A stretch of 64,000 bases of DNA from Enterococcus florum (GTDB lineage: Bacteria > Bacillota > Bacilli > Lactobacillales > Enterococcaceae): assembly GCF_004309355.1 (NCBI RefSeq), contig NZ_BJCC01000016.1, positions 1-64,000 on the forward strand. Reading direction: 5' to 3'. Of this stretch, positions 24,989 through 35,312 are shown one piece after another; position 1 is the stretch's first letter; every line of letters starts with the position of its first letter. The notes under the pieces are model-generated. The model was not told the origin of the DNA, did no database searches, and saw only the letters and a list, made by a program, of their open reading frames with translations. The position numbers and the translations under genes are program-made.

Positions 24989-25807
24989 ATGATCGAATTA
25001 CAAGAAAAAATCCAGCAAACCGCAGAATTTATCCAAGGAAAAGGGGTCACTGATGTTGAGTTTGGCCTGATATTAGGATCAGGATTAGGTGAACTGGCTG
25101 AAGAAATTCAAGAGCCTGTTGTGATTTCTTACAATGACATCCCGCATTTTCCGGTTTCAACCGTCGTAGGCCACGCGGGGCAGCTGGTTTACGGTAGCTT
25201 GAGTGGACGTAAAGTGTTAGCGATGCAAGGACGTTTCCATTATTATGAAGGAAATCCGATGGAAACAGTGACCTACCCTGTGCGAGTGATGGCGGCGTTA
25301 GGCATTCATTCTGTCGTGGTGACGAATGCAGCAGGTGGTGTCAATCTAGACTTCACACCGGGCAATTTGATGCTGATTCAGGACCATATCAATTTCATGG
25401 GAACCAACCCGCTGATCGGACCAAATGATGAAAACATGGGACCGCGCTTCCCAGATATGAGTGCGGCTTATGATGGTGCTTATCAAGAAAAGGCTCGTGA
25501 AGTGGCCAAAAAGCTTGAACTAGACCTTAAAGAGGGTGTGTACATGGGCTTCACCGGACCGACATATGAAACACCAGCAGAAATTCGGATGGCTCGTACC
25601 TTAGGTGCTGATGCGGTGGGGATGTCGACAGTTCCTGAAGTCATTGTCGCTGTACACAATGGAATGAACGTATTGGGAATCTCTTGTATCACCAACTTAG
25701 CTGCTGGGATGCAGGCGAATCTGAATCATGAAGAGGTTGTCGAAACGACTGAACGAGTCAAAGAAGACTTTAAGACATTGATCAAAGAAACGTTGGCTGT
25801 GCTTTAA
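24989..25807 (+). CDS. punA: Purine-nucleoside phosphorylase I (trimeric, PunA type)
   Basis: A 272-residue enzyme that splits inosine, guanosine and deoxy forms with phosphate. Family features are GLILGSGLGELAE near the N-terminus, the phosphate-site VVGHAGQLVYG, QGRFHYYEG, VVTNAAGGVN and MSTVPEVIVAVHNGM. This belongs to the trimeric 6-oxopurine class, different from the DeoD type encoded just downstream. AAGGAGGA precedes ATG 24989. Having both classes together widens the purine range, since DeoD-type enzymes also accept adenosine. Confidence 0.95.
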   Translation: MIELQEKIQQTAEFIQGKGVTDVEFGLILGSGLGELAEEIQEPVVISYNDIPHFPVSTVVGHAGQLVYGSLSGRKVLAMQGRFHYYEGNPMETVTYPVRVMAALGIHSVVVTNAAGGVNLDFTPGNLMLIQDHINFMGTNPLIGPNDENMGPRFPDMSAAYDGAYQEKAREVAKKLELDLKEGVYMGFTGPTYETPAEIRMARTLGADAVGMSTVPEVIVAVHNGMNVLGISCITNLAAGMQANLNHEEVVETTERVKEDFKTLIKETLAVL

Positions 25808-25840
25808 TTCAATTAAAACCAATCATCAGGAGGAGAAAAA

Positions 25841-26545
25841 ATGAGTGTTCATATCGAAGCAAAAGCAGGAGAAGTAGCAGATAAGATTTTGTTGCCAGGC
25901 GACCCATTGCGAGCAAAATTTATCGCAGAGAATTTTTTGGAAGATGCCGTTTGCTATAATAATGTTCGCGGGATGCTAGGGTACACTGGTACCTACAAAG
26001 GTGAACGAGTCTCTGTTCAAGGTACTGGGATGGGGATGCCGTCTGCAGGTATTTATGCGCAAGAGCTGATTCAATCCTACGGGGTGAAAAAACTGGTTCG
26101 TGTAGGTACCTGTGGAGCATTGTCTAAAGATGTGCATGTCCGAGATCTTGTGATCGCTCAATCTGCAGTGACTAGTTCTTCTATGGTAGCGAAACATTTT
26201 CCAGGGTTTCATTTCCCGCCGATCGCTGACTTCGAGTTGCTGCAAAAGGCCTATACTGTGGCGAAGGAAAAAGAGTTCACGACCCACGTGGGAAACGTGC
26301 TTTCAGAAGATACGTTTTATAAAGATGACCTTGATCCAACCTTTCGACTTGCTGAATATGGTGTATTAGGAGTCGAAATGGAAGCGGCGATTTTGTACTA
26401 TTTAGGTGCAAAATTCAATGTTCAAGCCTTGGCGATCATGACTGTCAGCGACCATATGATCACTGGCGAGGAAACGACTGCCGAAGAACGTCAAAATACG
26501 TTCAAGGATATGATGTATGTCGGCTTGGAGACTGTCATCGCTTAA
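25841..26545 (+). CDS. deoD: Purine-nucleoside phosphorylase (hexameric, DeoD type)
   Basis: A 234-residue hexameric phosphorylase. The opening [29 protein letters not shown] with the phosphate-site GDPLRA is diagnostic, as are [25 protein letters not shown] and [14 protein letters not shown]. The catalytic Asp lies in TVSDHM. It accepts adenosine as well as inosine and guanosine. It sits 33 bp after punA with AGGAGGAG upstream and ends the nucleoside set at a strong terminator. Confidence 0.96.
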   Translation: MSVHIEAKAGEVADKILLPGDPLRAKFIAENFLEDAVCYNNVRGMLGYTGTYKGERVSVQGTGMGMPSAGIYAQELIQSYGVKKLVRVGTCGALSKDVHVRDLVIAQSAVTSSSMVAKHFPGFHFPPIADFELLQKAYTVAKEKEFTTHVGNVLSEDTFYKDDLDPTFRLAEYGVLGVEMEAAILYYLGAKFNVQALAIMTVSDHMITGEETTAEERQNTFKDMMYVGLETVIA

Positions 26546-26556
26546 TTCCTGATGAT

Positions 26557-26596
26557 ACTGCGCCTCGATGATTTTTGTCGAGGCGCAGTTTTTTTG
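26557..26596 (+). terminator. Terminator of the deoB-punA-deoD unit
   Basis: ACTGCGCCTCGA (26557-26568) and TCGAGGCGCAGT (26578-26589) form a perfect 12-bp stem, followed by seven T. Confidence 0.96.
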
Positions 26597-26671
26597 TGGC
26601 AAGCATTAGCATGAGACGAAGCACTAATGGTAAAATCAAGACAATTAGGTACAGGTAAGGAGGAAGCAGCA

Positions 26672-27418
26672 ATGAAGGTAGAGATACGCAAGCGTTTGGT
26701 CGGAAATATTCCATTGTTAGAAGTCGTTGATCAAGAAAAAATCTATGATCCCCTGCCATTGATCATTTATTATCATGGTTGGCAAACGACGAAAGAGCTG
26801 GTTTTGACACAAGGCCGGAAACTGGCGCAGCAGGGGTTTCGGGTACTGCTGCCGGATGCAGCCAACCATGGAGAACGCAAGACAACGTTGTCAGATATCC
26901 CTTCTTTGACCTTTTGGAACAGTATCTACAGTAATTTGTTCGAGTTTGGTTATTTGCTGGAATTTTTTCGGAAACTAGGATTGCTGACGGAAAAGATCGG
27001 GGTCGGCGGGGTCTCGATGGGTGGTATCACCACTTGCATGCTGATGACTGCGCATCCGGAAATCGCCGCTGCAGCTTGCGTAATGGGAACTCCTTCGCCT
27101 GTGCGTTATCGTGATCGTATTCGAAAGCATGTGCAAGAAGCTGGTTTTTATCTACCAAAGGATTACGAGGTATTGACGTCTTGGTTGGAGGAGTATGACT
27201 TGTCGCTGCATATTGAGCAATTGGCGGATCGACCGTTATTGTTCTGGCATGGAACAAGAGATGAAAAGATCCCTTTTGAGCAGGCTGCTGAGTTCGTGGA
27301 AGAACATTCCTTGGAGAATATTTTGATGATCAAGGAAGAGGAACGCCATTTGGTTCGCGGTGCTACAATGGATCAAGTCGCTGCATTTTTTGCAGAGCAA
27401 TTGATTGAAAAAAGCTAA
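26672..27418 (+). CDS. Alpha/beta hydrolase (YitV-like esterase)
   Basis: A 248-residue alpha/beta hydrolase. The oxyanion region is YYHGWQTTKE (34-43), the nucleophile elbow GGVSMGG has S115, the acid D lies in WHGTRDEKIPF and the catalytic H in EEERHLV. It resembles Bacillus YitV, a carboxylesterase-like protein without signal peptide, so a cytosolic ester substrate is likely but unknown. The start is ATG 26672, with AAGGAGG 9 bases upstream; the longer open frame begins without a site. It sits between the nucleoside genes and an alcohol dehydrogenase, with no clear link to either. Confidence 0.86.
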   Translation: MKVEIRKRLVGNIPLLEVVDQEKIYDPLPLIIYYHGWQTTKELVLTQGRKLAQQGFRVLLPDAANHGERKTTLSDIPSLTFWNSIYSNLFEFGYLLEFFRKLGLLTEKIGVGGVSMGGITTCMLMTAHPEIAAAACVMGTPSPVRYRDRIRKHVQEAGFYLPKDYEVLTSWLEEYDLSLHIEQLADRPLLFWHGTRDEKIPFEQAAEFVEEHSLENILMIKEEERHLVRGATMDQVAAFFAEQLIEKS

Positions 27419-27501
27419 CTTGAATTCTTTTGTTTTTGATTTTTTTAGATTATGATAGGTACGTATACGGGAACAAGAAAAAAGAGACAGGAGAGGGAAG
27501 A

Positions 27502-28689
27502 ATGGAAAACTTTACATTTCATGTGTCTACAGATATTCGCTTTGGGAAGGATCGGCTGGACGAACTGCCTGAAGTACTGGAGTCCTTCGGCAAAAGGGTA
27601 CTGTTGGTTTACGGCGGCGGCAGCATTAAAAAAATGGGGCTCTACGACCAAGTGATGGCTCGACTGAAAGCAAACAACAACCAGGTTTTCGAGCTTTCAG
27701 GTGTTGAACCAAATCCACGAGTAGAGACGGTGCGCAGGGGCGTTGAAATCTGTCGGGATGAAAATATTGATGTACTATTAGCTGTCGGCGGCGGTTCTAC
27801 GATTGATTGTGCCAAAGTAGTGGCTGCAGCAACCCTTTATGAGGGTGATGCATGGGATCTTGTCCTGCAGCGCCGAACATTCAAGGGCCCTGCATTGCCA
27901 TTAGTAACGATTTTGACATTGGCAGCAACAGGGACGGAAATGAACAGCGGAGCAGTGATTTCAAATTTATCTACCAATCAAAAACTCGGAGTCGGCAGTC
28001 CTTCGATGCTGCCAAAGGTCTCTTTTTTAGATCCGCAAAATACGTATTCTGTTAATGCGTATCAAACGGCGGCTGGATCTGCAGACATTTTTAGTCATTT
28101 GATCGAAAACTACTTCAAGCGGACAGAAGGAACCGATGTACAGGATGCTGTGTCGGAAGGATTGATGCGCACAGTGATCAAAAATTGTCCGATCGCATTG
28201 AAGGAACCGCAAAACTATGAGGCTCGAGCAAATTTGATGTGGGCCAGCAGCTTGGCATTGAATGGCTTAACGGGCAACGGAAAAACCGGCTCATGGTCTT
28301 GTCATCCGATCGAACACGAATTGAGTGCTTTTTATGACATCACTCATGGCGTAGGGCTGGCGATTTTGACACCGCGTTGGATGGACTATGCGTTAAGCGA
28401 CGAGACGGTGGATACATTCGCCCAGTTTGCATGGAATGTTTGGAATGTTGAAGAACGGGTGCCAATGTTGGCTGCTCGAATTGGAATTCAAAAGACGTAT
28501 GACTATTTCAAAGACTGTGGAATTCCAATGACCTTGCCAGAGGTCGGGATCAATGAAGAGAAATTTGATATTATGGCGAAACAGGCGGTAGAACACAACA
28601 AGATTAAGACGATGGCCTATGTGCCTATGGATGTTGAAGACGTCAAGGAAATCTTAGAAGCGTGTTTGACTGAAAGCAGTTTTGTTTGA
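27502..28689 (+). CDS. Iron-containing alcohol dehydrogenase (BdhA/YqhD type)
   Basis: A 395-residue group III dehydrogenase. GGGSIKK and GGGSTIDCAKV lie in the NAD(P)-binding half. Metal ligands appear in AAGSADIFSHLIENYF (D, H) and in SCHPIEHELSAFYDITHGVGLAIL (two further H). It most resembles butanol dehydrogenase and YqhD-like broad aldehyde reductases; the in vivo substrate is not set by sequence. The start is ATG 27502, preceded by GGAGAGGG. A role in disposing of the acetaldehyde made by DeoC is conceivable from the neighbourhood but is only inference. Confidence 0.9.
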   Translation: MENFTFHVSTDIRFGKDRLDELPEVLESFGKRVLLVYGGGSIKKMGLYDQVMARLKANNNQVFELSGVEPNPRVETVRRGVEICRDENIDVLLAVGGGSTIDCAKVVAAATLYEGDAWDLVLQRRTFKGPALPLVTILTLAATGTEMNSGAVISNLSTNQKLGVGSPSMLPKVSFLDPQNTYSVNAYQTAAGSADIFSHLIENYFKRTEGTDVQDAVSEGLMRTVIKNCPIALKEPQNYEARANLMWASSLALNGLTGNGKTGSWSCHPIEHELSAFYDITHGVGLAILTPRWMDYALSDETVDTFAQFAWNVWNVEERVPMLAARIGIQKTYDYFKDCGIPMTLPEVGINEEKFDIMAKQAVEHNKIKTMAYVPMDVEDVKEILEACLTESSFV

Positions 28690-28712
28690 GTTCATTTTAT
28701 TCGGAAATAGTG

Positions 28713-28748
28713 ATCGGAGCAGGGAAAAGCATCCTTGCTCCGATTTTC
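28713..28748 (+). terminator. Terminator of the iron-type dehydrogenase gene
   Basis: ATCGGAGCAGG (28713-28723) pairs with CCTTGCTCCGAT (28733-28744, one bulge or mismatch) and TTTT follows. Confidence 0.8.
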
Positions 28749-28773
28749 TGTTTCCTTTAGTGAAGTCCAACAA

Positions 28774-28806
28774 CAAAAAAGCGACCTGCCAAAACGCAGA
28801 TCGCTA
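28774..28806 (-). terminator. gpmA terminator
   Basis: On the minus strand GCGATCTGC and GCAGGTCGC form a 9-bp stem with one G-T-type mismatch and a short T-rich loop, followed by six T. Confidence 0.88.
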
Positions 28807-28822
28807 ATAGATAAATCTTATC

Positions 28823-29509
28823 TTATAAGTAGTATTTTTTCGCTACTGTCAGGTCATCGTTTAATTCATACACAAGGGGTTGACCTGTTGGGATTTCTAA
28901 GTCCATGATATCTTCATCAGAAATACCTTCGATGTGTTTTGCCAACGCGCGCAATGAGTTGCCGTGTGCAGCAACCAAGACTGTTTTGTCGTCTTTCAAC
29001 GCGGGAGCAATTTCATCCTGCCAGAAAGGCAATGCACGTTCTAACGTCACCTTTAAGTTTTCGCCGCCAGGGATATCGCGAGGATCCAACATAGCATAAC
29101 GACGTTCTTGTGCTGCAGAGCCTTCGTCAGTTGCTTCCATTAGTGGAGGCAATACATCGTATGAACGACGCCAGATATGAACTTGTTCGTCGCCATATTT
29201 TTCAGCTGTTTCTTTTTTGTTAAGGCCTTGTAATTTGCCGTAGTGACGTTCGTTTAAGCGCCATGATTTAACAGTAGGTACCCAAAGCTGGTCAGATTCT
29301 TCTAAGATGTAGTTACAAGTTTTGATCGCACGTGTCAATACAGAAGTGTAAGCAACATCGAATTCGATACCGGCTTCTTTGATCTTGCGGCCGCCCTCTT
29401 TTGCTTCTTCAACACCTTCTGGCGCTAAATCAACATCTGCCCAACCAGTGAATTGGTTCAATTTGTTCCATTCGCTGAGTCCGTGACGAGAAAAAACTAA
29501 TTTTGGCAT
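28823..29509 (-). CDS. gpmA: 2,3-bisphosphoglycerate-dependent phosphoglycerate mutase
   Basis: A 228-residue glycolytic mutase interconverting 3- and 2-phosphoglycerate. The phospho-histidine motif SRHGLSEWN is at residues 7-15. [39 protein letters not shown] and the second histidine in [11 protein letters not shown] are all present. The length matches bacterial dPGM. AAGGAGAG precedes ATG 29509. It is a single gene with its own terminator; rpiA lies 117 bp upstream in the same direction. Confidence 0.97.
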   Translation of the reverse strand: MPKLVFSRHGLSEWNKLNQFTGWADVDLAPEGVEEAKEGGRKIKEAGIEFDVAYTSVLTRAIKTCNYILEESDQLWVPTVKSWRLNERHYGKLQGLNKKETAEKYGDEQVHIWRRSYDVLPPLMEATDEGSAAQERRYAMLDPRDIPGGENLKVTLERALPFWQDEIAPALKDDKTVLVAAHGNSLRALAKHIEGISDEDIMDLEIPTGQPLVYELNDDLTVAKKYYL

Positions 29510-29626
29510 ATGATTCTCTCCTTTAGTATATTTCTGAAATTTTCAATTACCTGTAACATTGTACAATTTTTTTCTAGTTTTTTCCATTGTTTTTCCTTAT
29601 TAATGAAGGAATTTCGCAAATCACTG

Positions 29627-30304
29627 CTATTTTGGAACCTCAATTTCCTTAGGTCCTTCGGATGTACCGACGATCACGCGCGAGATCATATCGATGAACA
29701 ATCCATGTTCGACCACTCCGACATAGTTGTCCAACTCAGTGGCTAAAGCACGAGGATCTTCGATGACCTCCAACGCCAAATCGATGATGTAGTGGCCACC
29801 GTCTGTTGTCAACAGCTCGCCATCTGCTTTTTTACGCCATTTTGGATGATAGCCTTTTTCTTCAAAAAGACGAAACAGGTTATGGCTGCCATAAGGAACG
29901 ACCTCGACAGGAAGCGGGAAATTCCCCAATTTATCGACCATCTTGCTTTCGTCAACGATCCAGATGCAATCTTTCGAATACGTAGCAACGACTTTTTCAA
30001 ACAATAATGCTGCCCCGCCGCCTTTGATGCCTTGGAAATCATTCGAGATCTCATCCGCACCATCGATCGTCAAGTCTACGTATTCCACATCGTCGATTGC
30101 TTTCAAAGGAATGCCTAATTCTGTTGCTTGTTTTTCTGTAGCTGACGAAGTAACAACCCCAGTGATTTGAAGACCTTCTTCTTTTACTCGGCGGCCTAGT
30201 TCTTTGACCATAAAATAAGCTGTTGATCCCGTACCCAATCCAACGATCATCCCATCTTTCACGTATTTCGCTACCTCGATACCGACTAGTTCCTTCAGAT
30301 TCAT
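29627..30304 (-). CDS. rpiA: Ribose-5-phosphate isomerase A
   Basis: A 225-residue enzyme interconverting ribose-5- and ribulose-5-phosphate. Family motifs are [14 protein letters not shown] (about 20-33), [10 protein letters not shown] (the catalytic Asp region), [11 protein letters not shown] and VPYGS. The C-terminus [28 protein letters not shown] is typical of RpiA. It could take up ribose-5-phosphate formed by DeoB, which fits its place near the nucleoside genes, though it is a housekeeping enzyme. The start is ATG 30304, preceded by AGAAGGTGGG. Confidence 0.97.
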   Translation of the reverse strand: MNLKELVGIEVAKYVKDGMIVGLGTGSTAYFMVKELGRRVKEEGLQITGVVTSSATEKQATELGIPLKAIDDVEYVDLTIDGADEISNDFQGIKGGGAALLFEKVVATYSKDCIWIVDESKMVDKLGNFPLPVEVVPYGSHNLFRLFEEKGYHPKWRKKADGELLTTDGGHYIIDLALEVIEDPRALATELDNYVGVVEHGLFIDMISRVIVGTSEGPKEIEVPK

Positions 30305-30422
30305 TGAAAAAATCCCACCTTCTGATATTAGTTAACCTCATTGTAAACGCTGCTACTAAAAAAAGATAGTTCTTTTGAGTAAAAATGACCAAAAAGACCT
30401 CTAAAAAAAGTTTTTCTGTGTG

Positions 30423-30451
30423 TTGACAGCTATATCCAATCATGATATGCT
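30423..30451 (+). promoter_or_regulatory. str operon promoter
   Basis: TTGACA (30423-30428), a 17-base spacer, then TATGCT (30446-30451). This is a near-consensus strong promoter about 155 bp before rpsL. The remainder of the 308-bp rpiA-rpsL interval holds the rpiA upstream region and the rpsL leader. Confidence 0.88.
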
Positions 30452-30457
30452 ATCTGA

Positions 30458-30612
30458 GGTGCTTTGTGAACAGGTCTCTCGATAGAGACGTGCTGACTGT
30501 GTCAAGGTACGCTTGATAAAGGATGCATACGATGCATTATTTTTTATCGCCGAAAAAGAACCACCTGGATGTGTGGTTCTAGAAAGCGAATCGAGGAAGG
30601 AGGAAACAAGGA
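30458..30612 (+). promoter_or_regulatory. Structured leader of the rpsL operon
   Basis: About 150 bases of untranslated leader with three hairpins: GTCTCT-CGAT-AGAGAC (30474-30489), ATGCAT-ACG-ATGCAT (30523-30537) followed by ATTTTTTAT, and GAACCAC/GTGGTTC (30558-30579). The second resembles a weak terminator, so attenuation or ribosomal-protein feedback is possible. No known leader class was recognised. The rpsL ribosome site AAGGAGGA follows. Confidence 0.5.
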
Positions 30613-31026
30613 ATGCCTACAATTAATCAATTAGTACGTAAACCTCGTAAATCAAAGGTGGAAAAATCTGATTCACCTGCATTGAATAAAGGATACAACA
30701 GCTTTAAAAAAGCTCAAACAAACGTAAACTCACCACAAAAACGTGGAGTTTGTACACGTGTGGGTACTATGACACCTAAGAAACCTAACTCTGCATTACG
30801 TAAATATGCCCGTGTTCGTTTGTCTAACTTGATCGAGGTAACTGCTTATATTCCAGGTATCGGCCACAACCTGCAAGAACACAGTGTTGTTCTATTGCGT
30901 GGTGGACGTGTAAAAGATTTACCAGGGGTACGTTACCACATCGTTCGTGGCGCATTGGATACTGCTGGTGTAAACGATCGTAAACAAAGCCGTTCTAAAT
31001 ACGGTACTAAAAAACCTAAAGCTTAA
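30613..31026 (+). CDS. rpsL: 30S ribosomal protein S12
   Basis: A 137-residue decoding-centre protein of the small subunit. The hallmark [19 protein letters not shown] is at 54-72 and [20 protein letters not shown] at 97-116. The lysines at 56/57 and 101 match the wild-type positions whose substitution gives streptomycin resistance (E. coli K42/K43 and the region of K87), so no ribosomal resistance allele is seen. First gene of the str operon, with AAGGAGG upstream. Confidence 0.98.
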   Translation: MPTINQLVRKPRKSKVEKSDSPALNKGYNSFKKAQTNVNSPQKRGVCTRVGTMTPKKPNSALRKYARVRLSNLIEVTAYIPGIGHNLQEHSVVLLRGGRVKDLPGVRYHIVRGALDTAGVNDRKQSRSKYGTKKPKA

Positions 31027-31075
31027 AACAATCGAACGATTCAACTAAACATATTTTCGGAAGGAGGAGTTACGC

Positions 31076-31546
31076 ATGACTCGTAAGGGTGCTGCTACAA
31101 AACGTGATGTTTTACCAGATCCTATGTATAACTCTAAGCTAGTAACTCGTTTGATCAACCGTGTGATGGTTGACGGCAAACGTGGTATTGCTTCAAATAT
31201 CGTATACAACGCATTTGATACAATCAAAGAATCTACAGGAAATGATCCGTTGGAAGTTTTCGAACAAGCAATGGAAAACATTATGCCTGTACTAGAAGTT
31301 AAAGCTCGTCGTGTGGGTGGATCGAACTACCAAGTACCAGTTGAAGTACGTCCAGAACGTCGTACGACTCTTGGTTTGCGTTGGGTAGTCAACTTCGCTC
31401 GCAACCGCGGCGAACATACAATGGAAGAGCGCTTAGCAAAAGAATTGATGGATGCTGCAAACAACACTGGAGCTTCTGTTAAAAAACGCGAAGACACTCA
31501 CAAAATGGCGGAAGCCAACCGTGCATTTGCACATTATCGTTGGTAA
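31076..31546 (+). CDS. rpsG: 30S ribosomal protein S7
   Basis: A 156-residue primary 16S rRNA binding protein that nucleates assembly of the 30S head. The sequence is typical ([20 protein letters not shown] near the start, [18 protein letters not shown] in the middle, [15 protein letters not shown] at the end). In E. coli S7 represses its own operon by binding between rpsL and rpsG; here that spacer is only 49 bp. GGAAGGAGGAG precedes ATG 31076. Confidence 0.98.
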   Translation: MTRKGAATKRDVLPDPMYNSKLVTRLINRVMVDGKRGIASNIVYNAFDTIKESTGNDPLEVFEQAMENIMPVLEVKARRVGGSNYQVPVEVRPERRTTLGLRWVVNFARNRGEHTMEERLAKELMDAANNTGASVKKREDTHKMAEANRAFAHYRW

Positions 31547-31626
31547 AATCCTCTCTGCATTTGACAACTGTCAGCAGAAAGATAATCGAACGTTAAAATT
31601 TAATTGAGAGAGGAGTAACAGAAGAA

Positions 31627-33714
31627 ATGCCAAGAGAATTTTCTCTAGACAATACTCGTAATATCGGAATCATGGCCCACATCGATGCTGGTAAAACGAC
31701 TGCGACTGAACGTATCTTGTATTACACTGGTAAAATCCATAAAATTGGTGAGACTCACGAAGGAGCTTCACAGATGGACTGGATGGAACAGGAGCAAGAA
31801 CGTGGGATCACGATCACTTCCGCTGCGACTACCGCTGCATGGAAGGGTCATCGTATCAATATCATCGACACTCCTGGACACGTGGACTTCACAGTTGAAG
31901 TTGAACGTTCATTACGTGTATTAGATGGTGCGGTTACTGTACTGGATGCTCAGTCTGGGGTTGAACCTCAAACTGAAACGGTATGGCGTCAAGCAACCAC
32001 TTACGGTGTACCACGTATCGTATTTGCTAACAAAATGGATAAAATCGGTGCAAATTTCTTATACTCTGTAGAGACTTTGCATGACCGTTTGAACGCAAAT
32101 GCACATCCAATCCAATTACCAATTGGAGCGGAAGATGATTTCACTGGTATCATTGACCTTGTGAAGATGAAAGCTGAAATCTACACAAATGACTTGGGCA
32201 CAGAAATCGAAGAAACCGACATTCCTGCAGACTATTTAGAGCTTGCTGAAGAATGGCGTGAAAAATTAGTAGAAGCTGTTGCTGAAACTGATGAAGATCT
32301 AACTATGAAATATCTAGAAGGCGAAGAAATTACGGAAGAAGAACTAAAAGCGGGTATCCGCCAAGCAACAGTAAATGTTGAGTTCTATCCAGTACTTTGC
32401 GGTTCAGCATTTAAGAACAAAGGGGTTCAATTGTTATTGGATGCCGTTCTTGACTACTTGCCTTCACCATTAGATATTGAAGCGATTAAAGGAATCAATC
32501 CTAAAACAGATGAAGAAGAAGCTCGTCCAGCTGACGACTCAGCTCCTTTCTCTGCATTAGCATTTAAAGTAATGACTGACCCATTCGTAGGTCGTCTAAC
32601 ATTCTTCCGTGTGTACTCAGGTATTTTACAATCTGGTTCATACGTACAAAATGCAACTAAAGGCAAACGTGAACGTGTAGGACGTATTCTGCAAATGCAC
32701 GCTAACTCACGTTCTGAAATCTCTGAAGTTTACGCTGGAGATATCGCTGCTGCAGTTGGTTTGAAAGATACAACGACTGGGGATACTCTGTGTGATGAAA
32801 AAGCACCAGTCATCCTTGAATCAATGGAATTCCCTGAACCCGTTATCCAAGTCGCTATTGAGCCTAAATCAAAAGCAGACCAAGATAAAATGGGTGTGGC
32901 TTTGCAAAAGCTATCTGAAGAAGATCCTACCTTCCGCGCTGAAACAAACGTCGAAACAGGCGAGACGATCATCGCTGGTATGGGAGAGCTTCACTTGGAT
33001 ATCATCGTTGACCGTATGCGTCGTGAATTTAAAGTGGAAGCAAACGTAGGTGCTCCTCAAGTATCTTACCGTGAAACCTTCCGCCAAAGCACACAAGCAG
33101 AAGGGAAGTTCGTCCGTCAGTCTGGTGGTAAAGGTCAATACGGTCACGTATGGATCGAATTCGAACCAAACGAAGAGGGCGCTGGCTTTGAGTTTGAAAA
33201 TGCAATCGTTGGTGGGGTCGTTCCTCGTGAATACATCCCAGCAGTTGAAAAAGGATTGGAAGACTCAATGGCAAACGGTGTATTAGCCGGCTATCCAATG
33301 GTTGATGTGAAAGCAAAACTTTACGATGGTTCTTACCATGATGTCGATTCCAATGAAACAGCCTTCCGTGTTGCTGCTTCAATGGCATTGCGTGCGGCTG
33401 CTAAAAAAGCTGATCCAGCAATCCTTGAGCCGATCATGGCAATCGAAGTTGTTATCCCAGAAGATTACTTAGGTGATATTATGGGCCACGTGACTGCGCG
33501 CCGCGGTCGTGTTGAAGGGATGGACGCTCGTTCAGGCGGCTTGCAAGTCGTTCGTGCGATGGTTCCATTGGCTGAAATGTTTGGTTATGCAACCACGCTA
33601 CGTTCAGCAACTCAAGGTCGTGGTGTCTTCACTATGACGTTTGACCACTATGAAGCAGTTCCAAAAGCAGTTCAAGAAGAAATCATTAAGAAAAACGGCG
33701 GTAAAGCTGAATAA
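31627..33714 (+). CDS. fusA: Elongation factor G
   Basis: A 695-residue translocase GTPase. The P-loop AHIDAGKTT is at about 17-25, followed by the switch region [20 protein letters not shown] (G3), NKMDK (G4) and GSAFKNKG (G5). Domains II-V end with [22 protein letters not shown]. Full length with a short Gly/Lys tail. It moves tRNA and mRNA through the ribosome and, with RRF, recycles ribosomes. It lies 80 bp after rpsG; tuf follows after 162 bp. Confidence 0.98.
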   Translation: MPREFSLDNTRNIGIMAHIDAGKTTATERILYYTGKIHKIGETHEGASQMDWMEQEQERGITITSAATTAAWKGHRINIIDTPGHVDFTVEVERSLRVLDGAVTVLDAQSGVEPQTETVWRQATTYGVPRIVFANKMDKIGANFLYSVETLHDRLNANAHPIQLPIGAEDDFTGIIDLVKMKAEIYTNDLGTEIEETDIPADYLELAEEWREKLVEAVAETDEDLTMKYLEGEEITEEELKAGIRQATVNVEFYPVLCGSAFKNKGVQLLLDAVLDYLPSPLDIEAIKGINPKTDEEEARPADDSAPFSALAFKVMTDPFVGRLTFFRVYSGILQSGSYVQNATKGKRERVGRILQMHANSRSEISEVYAGDIAAAVGLKDTTTGDTLCDEKAPVILESMEFPEPVIQVAIEPKSKADQDKMGVALQKLSEEDPTFRAETNVETGETIIAGMGELHLDIIVDRMRREFKVEANVGAPQVSYRETFRQSTQAEGKFVRQSGGKGQYGHVWIEFEPNEEGAGFEFENAIVGGVVPREYIPAVEKGLEDSMANGVLAGYPMVDVKAKLYDGSYHDVDSNETAFRVAASMALRAAAKKADPAILEPIMAIEVVIPEDYLGDIMGHVTARRGRVEGMDARSGGLQVVRAMVPLAEMFGYATTLRSATQGRGVFTMTFDHYEAVPKAVQEEIIKKNGGKAE

Positions 33715-33808
33715 TTCTTAAAATGTCAAGTGATTTGACTGGTTTCGTCGAAAAAACCTGTATTTTTGAACTAAATTCATGTAAAATTACTAACTGATGA
33801 TATGGGCT

Positions 33809-33829
33809 CGCATCGCGGTACGCGGTGCG
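33809..33829 (+). promoter_or_regulatory. GC-rich hairpin in the fusA-tuf spacer
   Basis: CGCATCGCG (33809-33817) and CGCGGTGCG (33821-33829) form a 9-bp stem (one G-T pair) with loop GTA, extended weakly outward. No T-run follows, so it is not a terminator. It lies 48 bp before the tuf start and may stabilise or process the mRNA. A poor promoter-like TTGACT (33735-33740) lies upstream. Confidence 0.5.
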
Positions 33830-33876
33830 GACCTATCAGAATAAAAAACAAATCTCATTTAGGAGGAACATTTTAA

Positions 33877-35064
33877 ATGGCTAAAGAAAAATTTGACCGT
33901 TCAAAACCCCATGTTAACATTGGTACTATCGGACACGTTGACCATGGTAAAACTACTTTAACAGCAGCAATTACAACTGTACTTGCTAAAAAAGGCGGCG
34001 CGACCGCTATGGATTACGCACAAATCGATGGTGCTCCAGAAGAACGCGAACGCGGAATCACAATCAACACTGCACACGTTGAGTACGAAACTGACGCACG
34101 TCACTATGCACACGTTGACTGCCCAGGACACGCGGACTACGTTAAAAACATGATTACTGGTGCGGCTCAAATGGACGGAGCTATCTTAGTAGTATCTGCT
34201 GCTGATGGCCCTATGCCTCAAACTCGTGAACACATCCTGTTGTCTCGCCAAGTAGGCGTGCCATACATCGTTGTTTTCTTAAACAAAGTTGACATGGTTG
34301 ACGACGAAGAATTATTGGAATTAGTAGAAATGGAAGTTCGTGATCTATTGACTGAATACGACTTCCCAGGTGATGACACTCCTGTTATTGCTGGTTCTGC
34401 TTTGAAAGCTTTAGAAGGCGATGCTTCATACGAAGAAAAAATCTTAGAATTGATGGCTTCTGTTGATGAATACATCCCTACTCCAGAACGTGACACTGAC
34501 AAACCATTCATGATGCCAGTCGAAGACGTATTCTCTATCACTGGTCGTGGTACAGTTGCAACTGGACGTGTTGAACGTGGACAAGTACGCGTTGGTGACG
34601 AAGTTGAAATCGTTGGTATTGACGAAGAAACTTCTAAAACAACCGTTACTGGTGTTGAAATGTTCCGTAAATTATTAGATTACGCTGAAGCAGGCGACAA
34701 CATCGGCGCATTGCTGCGTGGTGTTGCACGTGAAGATATCCAACGTGGACAAGTATTGTCTAAACCAGGCACAATTACTCCACATACAAAATTCTCTGCT
34801 GAAGTTTACGTATTGTCTAAAGAAGAAGGTGGACGTCATACGCCATTCTTCACGAACTACCGTCCTCAGTTCTACTTCCGTACAACTGACGTAACGGGTG
34901 TAGTTGAATTGCCAGAAGGAACTGAAATGGTTATGCCTGGCGATAACGTAGCTATGGAAGTGGAATTAATCCACCCAATCGCTATCGAAAACGGTACTAA
35001 ATTCTCAATCCGTGAAGGCGGACGTACAGTTGGTGCCGGTGTCGTTTCAACAATCAACGCTTAA
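33877..35064 (+). CDS. tuf: Elongation factor Tu
   Basis: A 395-residue GTPase that delivers aminoacyl-tRNA to the ribosome. G motifs are GHVDHGKTT (about 19-27), [29 protein letters not shown] and SALKAL, followed by two beta-barrel domains ending [21 protein letters not shown] lies before ATG 33877. It is the last gene of the str operon. The separation from fusA and the hairpin there suggest extra control of its very high expression. Confidence 0.98.
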   Translation: MAKEKFDRSKPHVNIGTIGHVDHGKTTLTAAITTVLAKKGGATAMDYAQIDGAPEERERGITINTAHVEYETDARHYAHVDCPGHADYVKNMITGAAQMDGAILVVSAADGPMPQTREHILLSRQVGVPYIVVFLNKVDMVDDEELLELVEMEVRDLLTEYDFPGDDTPVIAGSALKALEGDASYEEKILELMASVDEYIPTPERDTDKPFMMPVEDVFSITGRGTVATGRVERGQVRVGDEVEIVGIDEETSKTTVTGVEMFRKLLDYAEAGDNIGALLRGVAREDIQRGQVLSKPGTITPHTKFSAEVYVLSKEEGGRHTPFFTNYRPQFYFRTTDVTGVVELPEGTEMVMPGDNVAMEVELIHPIAIENGTKFSIREGGRTVGAGVVSTINA

Positions 35065-35103
35065 TTTGAATGAACACACTTTTTATACACATGCTCGGAC
35101 GTA

Positions 35104-35130
35104 AGAGTCGCTTTTAGCGGCTCTTTTTTT
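35104..35130 (+). terminator. str operon terminator
   Basis: AGAGTCGC (35104-35111) and GCGGCTCT (35117-35124, one G-T pair) with a T-rich loop, followed by seven T. Confidence 0.93.
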
Positions 35131-35277
35131 GATTTTATTGAGGAAATGAGCGGATCAGAACAGTTTCCTTCTATATATAAAGCCCACAATTAGAAACGAT
35201 GAAATGAACGTCAAAAAGGAAAATCAAAATTTTTTCTGAAAACGTCAGAAATAAAGCGAATTTCAGCTAGAAAATCC

Positions 35278-35306
35278 TTGCAATGCCTGTCTTTCTGTAA
35301 TATAAT
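35278..35306 (+). promoter_or_regulatory. S10 operon promoter
   Basis: TTGCAA (35278-35283), a 17-base spacer, then a perfect TATAAT (35301-35306), about 165 bp before rpsJ. It is the only strong promoter seen ahead of the S10 cluster. The 35131-35277 part is AT-rich with nothing recognisable. Confidence 0.88.
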
Positions 35307-35312
35307 CATAAA

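Noticed and set aside
33735-33764. Separate tuf promoter (TTGACT with TGTATT)
   Set aside because: The -10 matches only four of six bases and the spacer is 18; too weak to list as a promoter.
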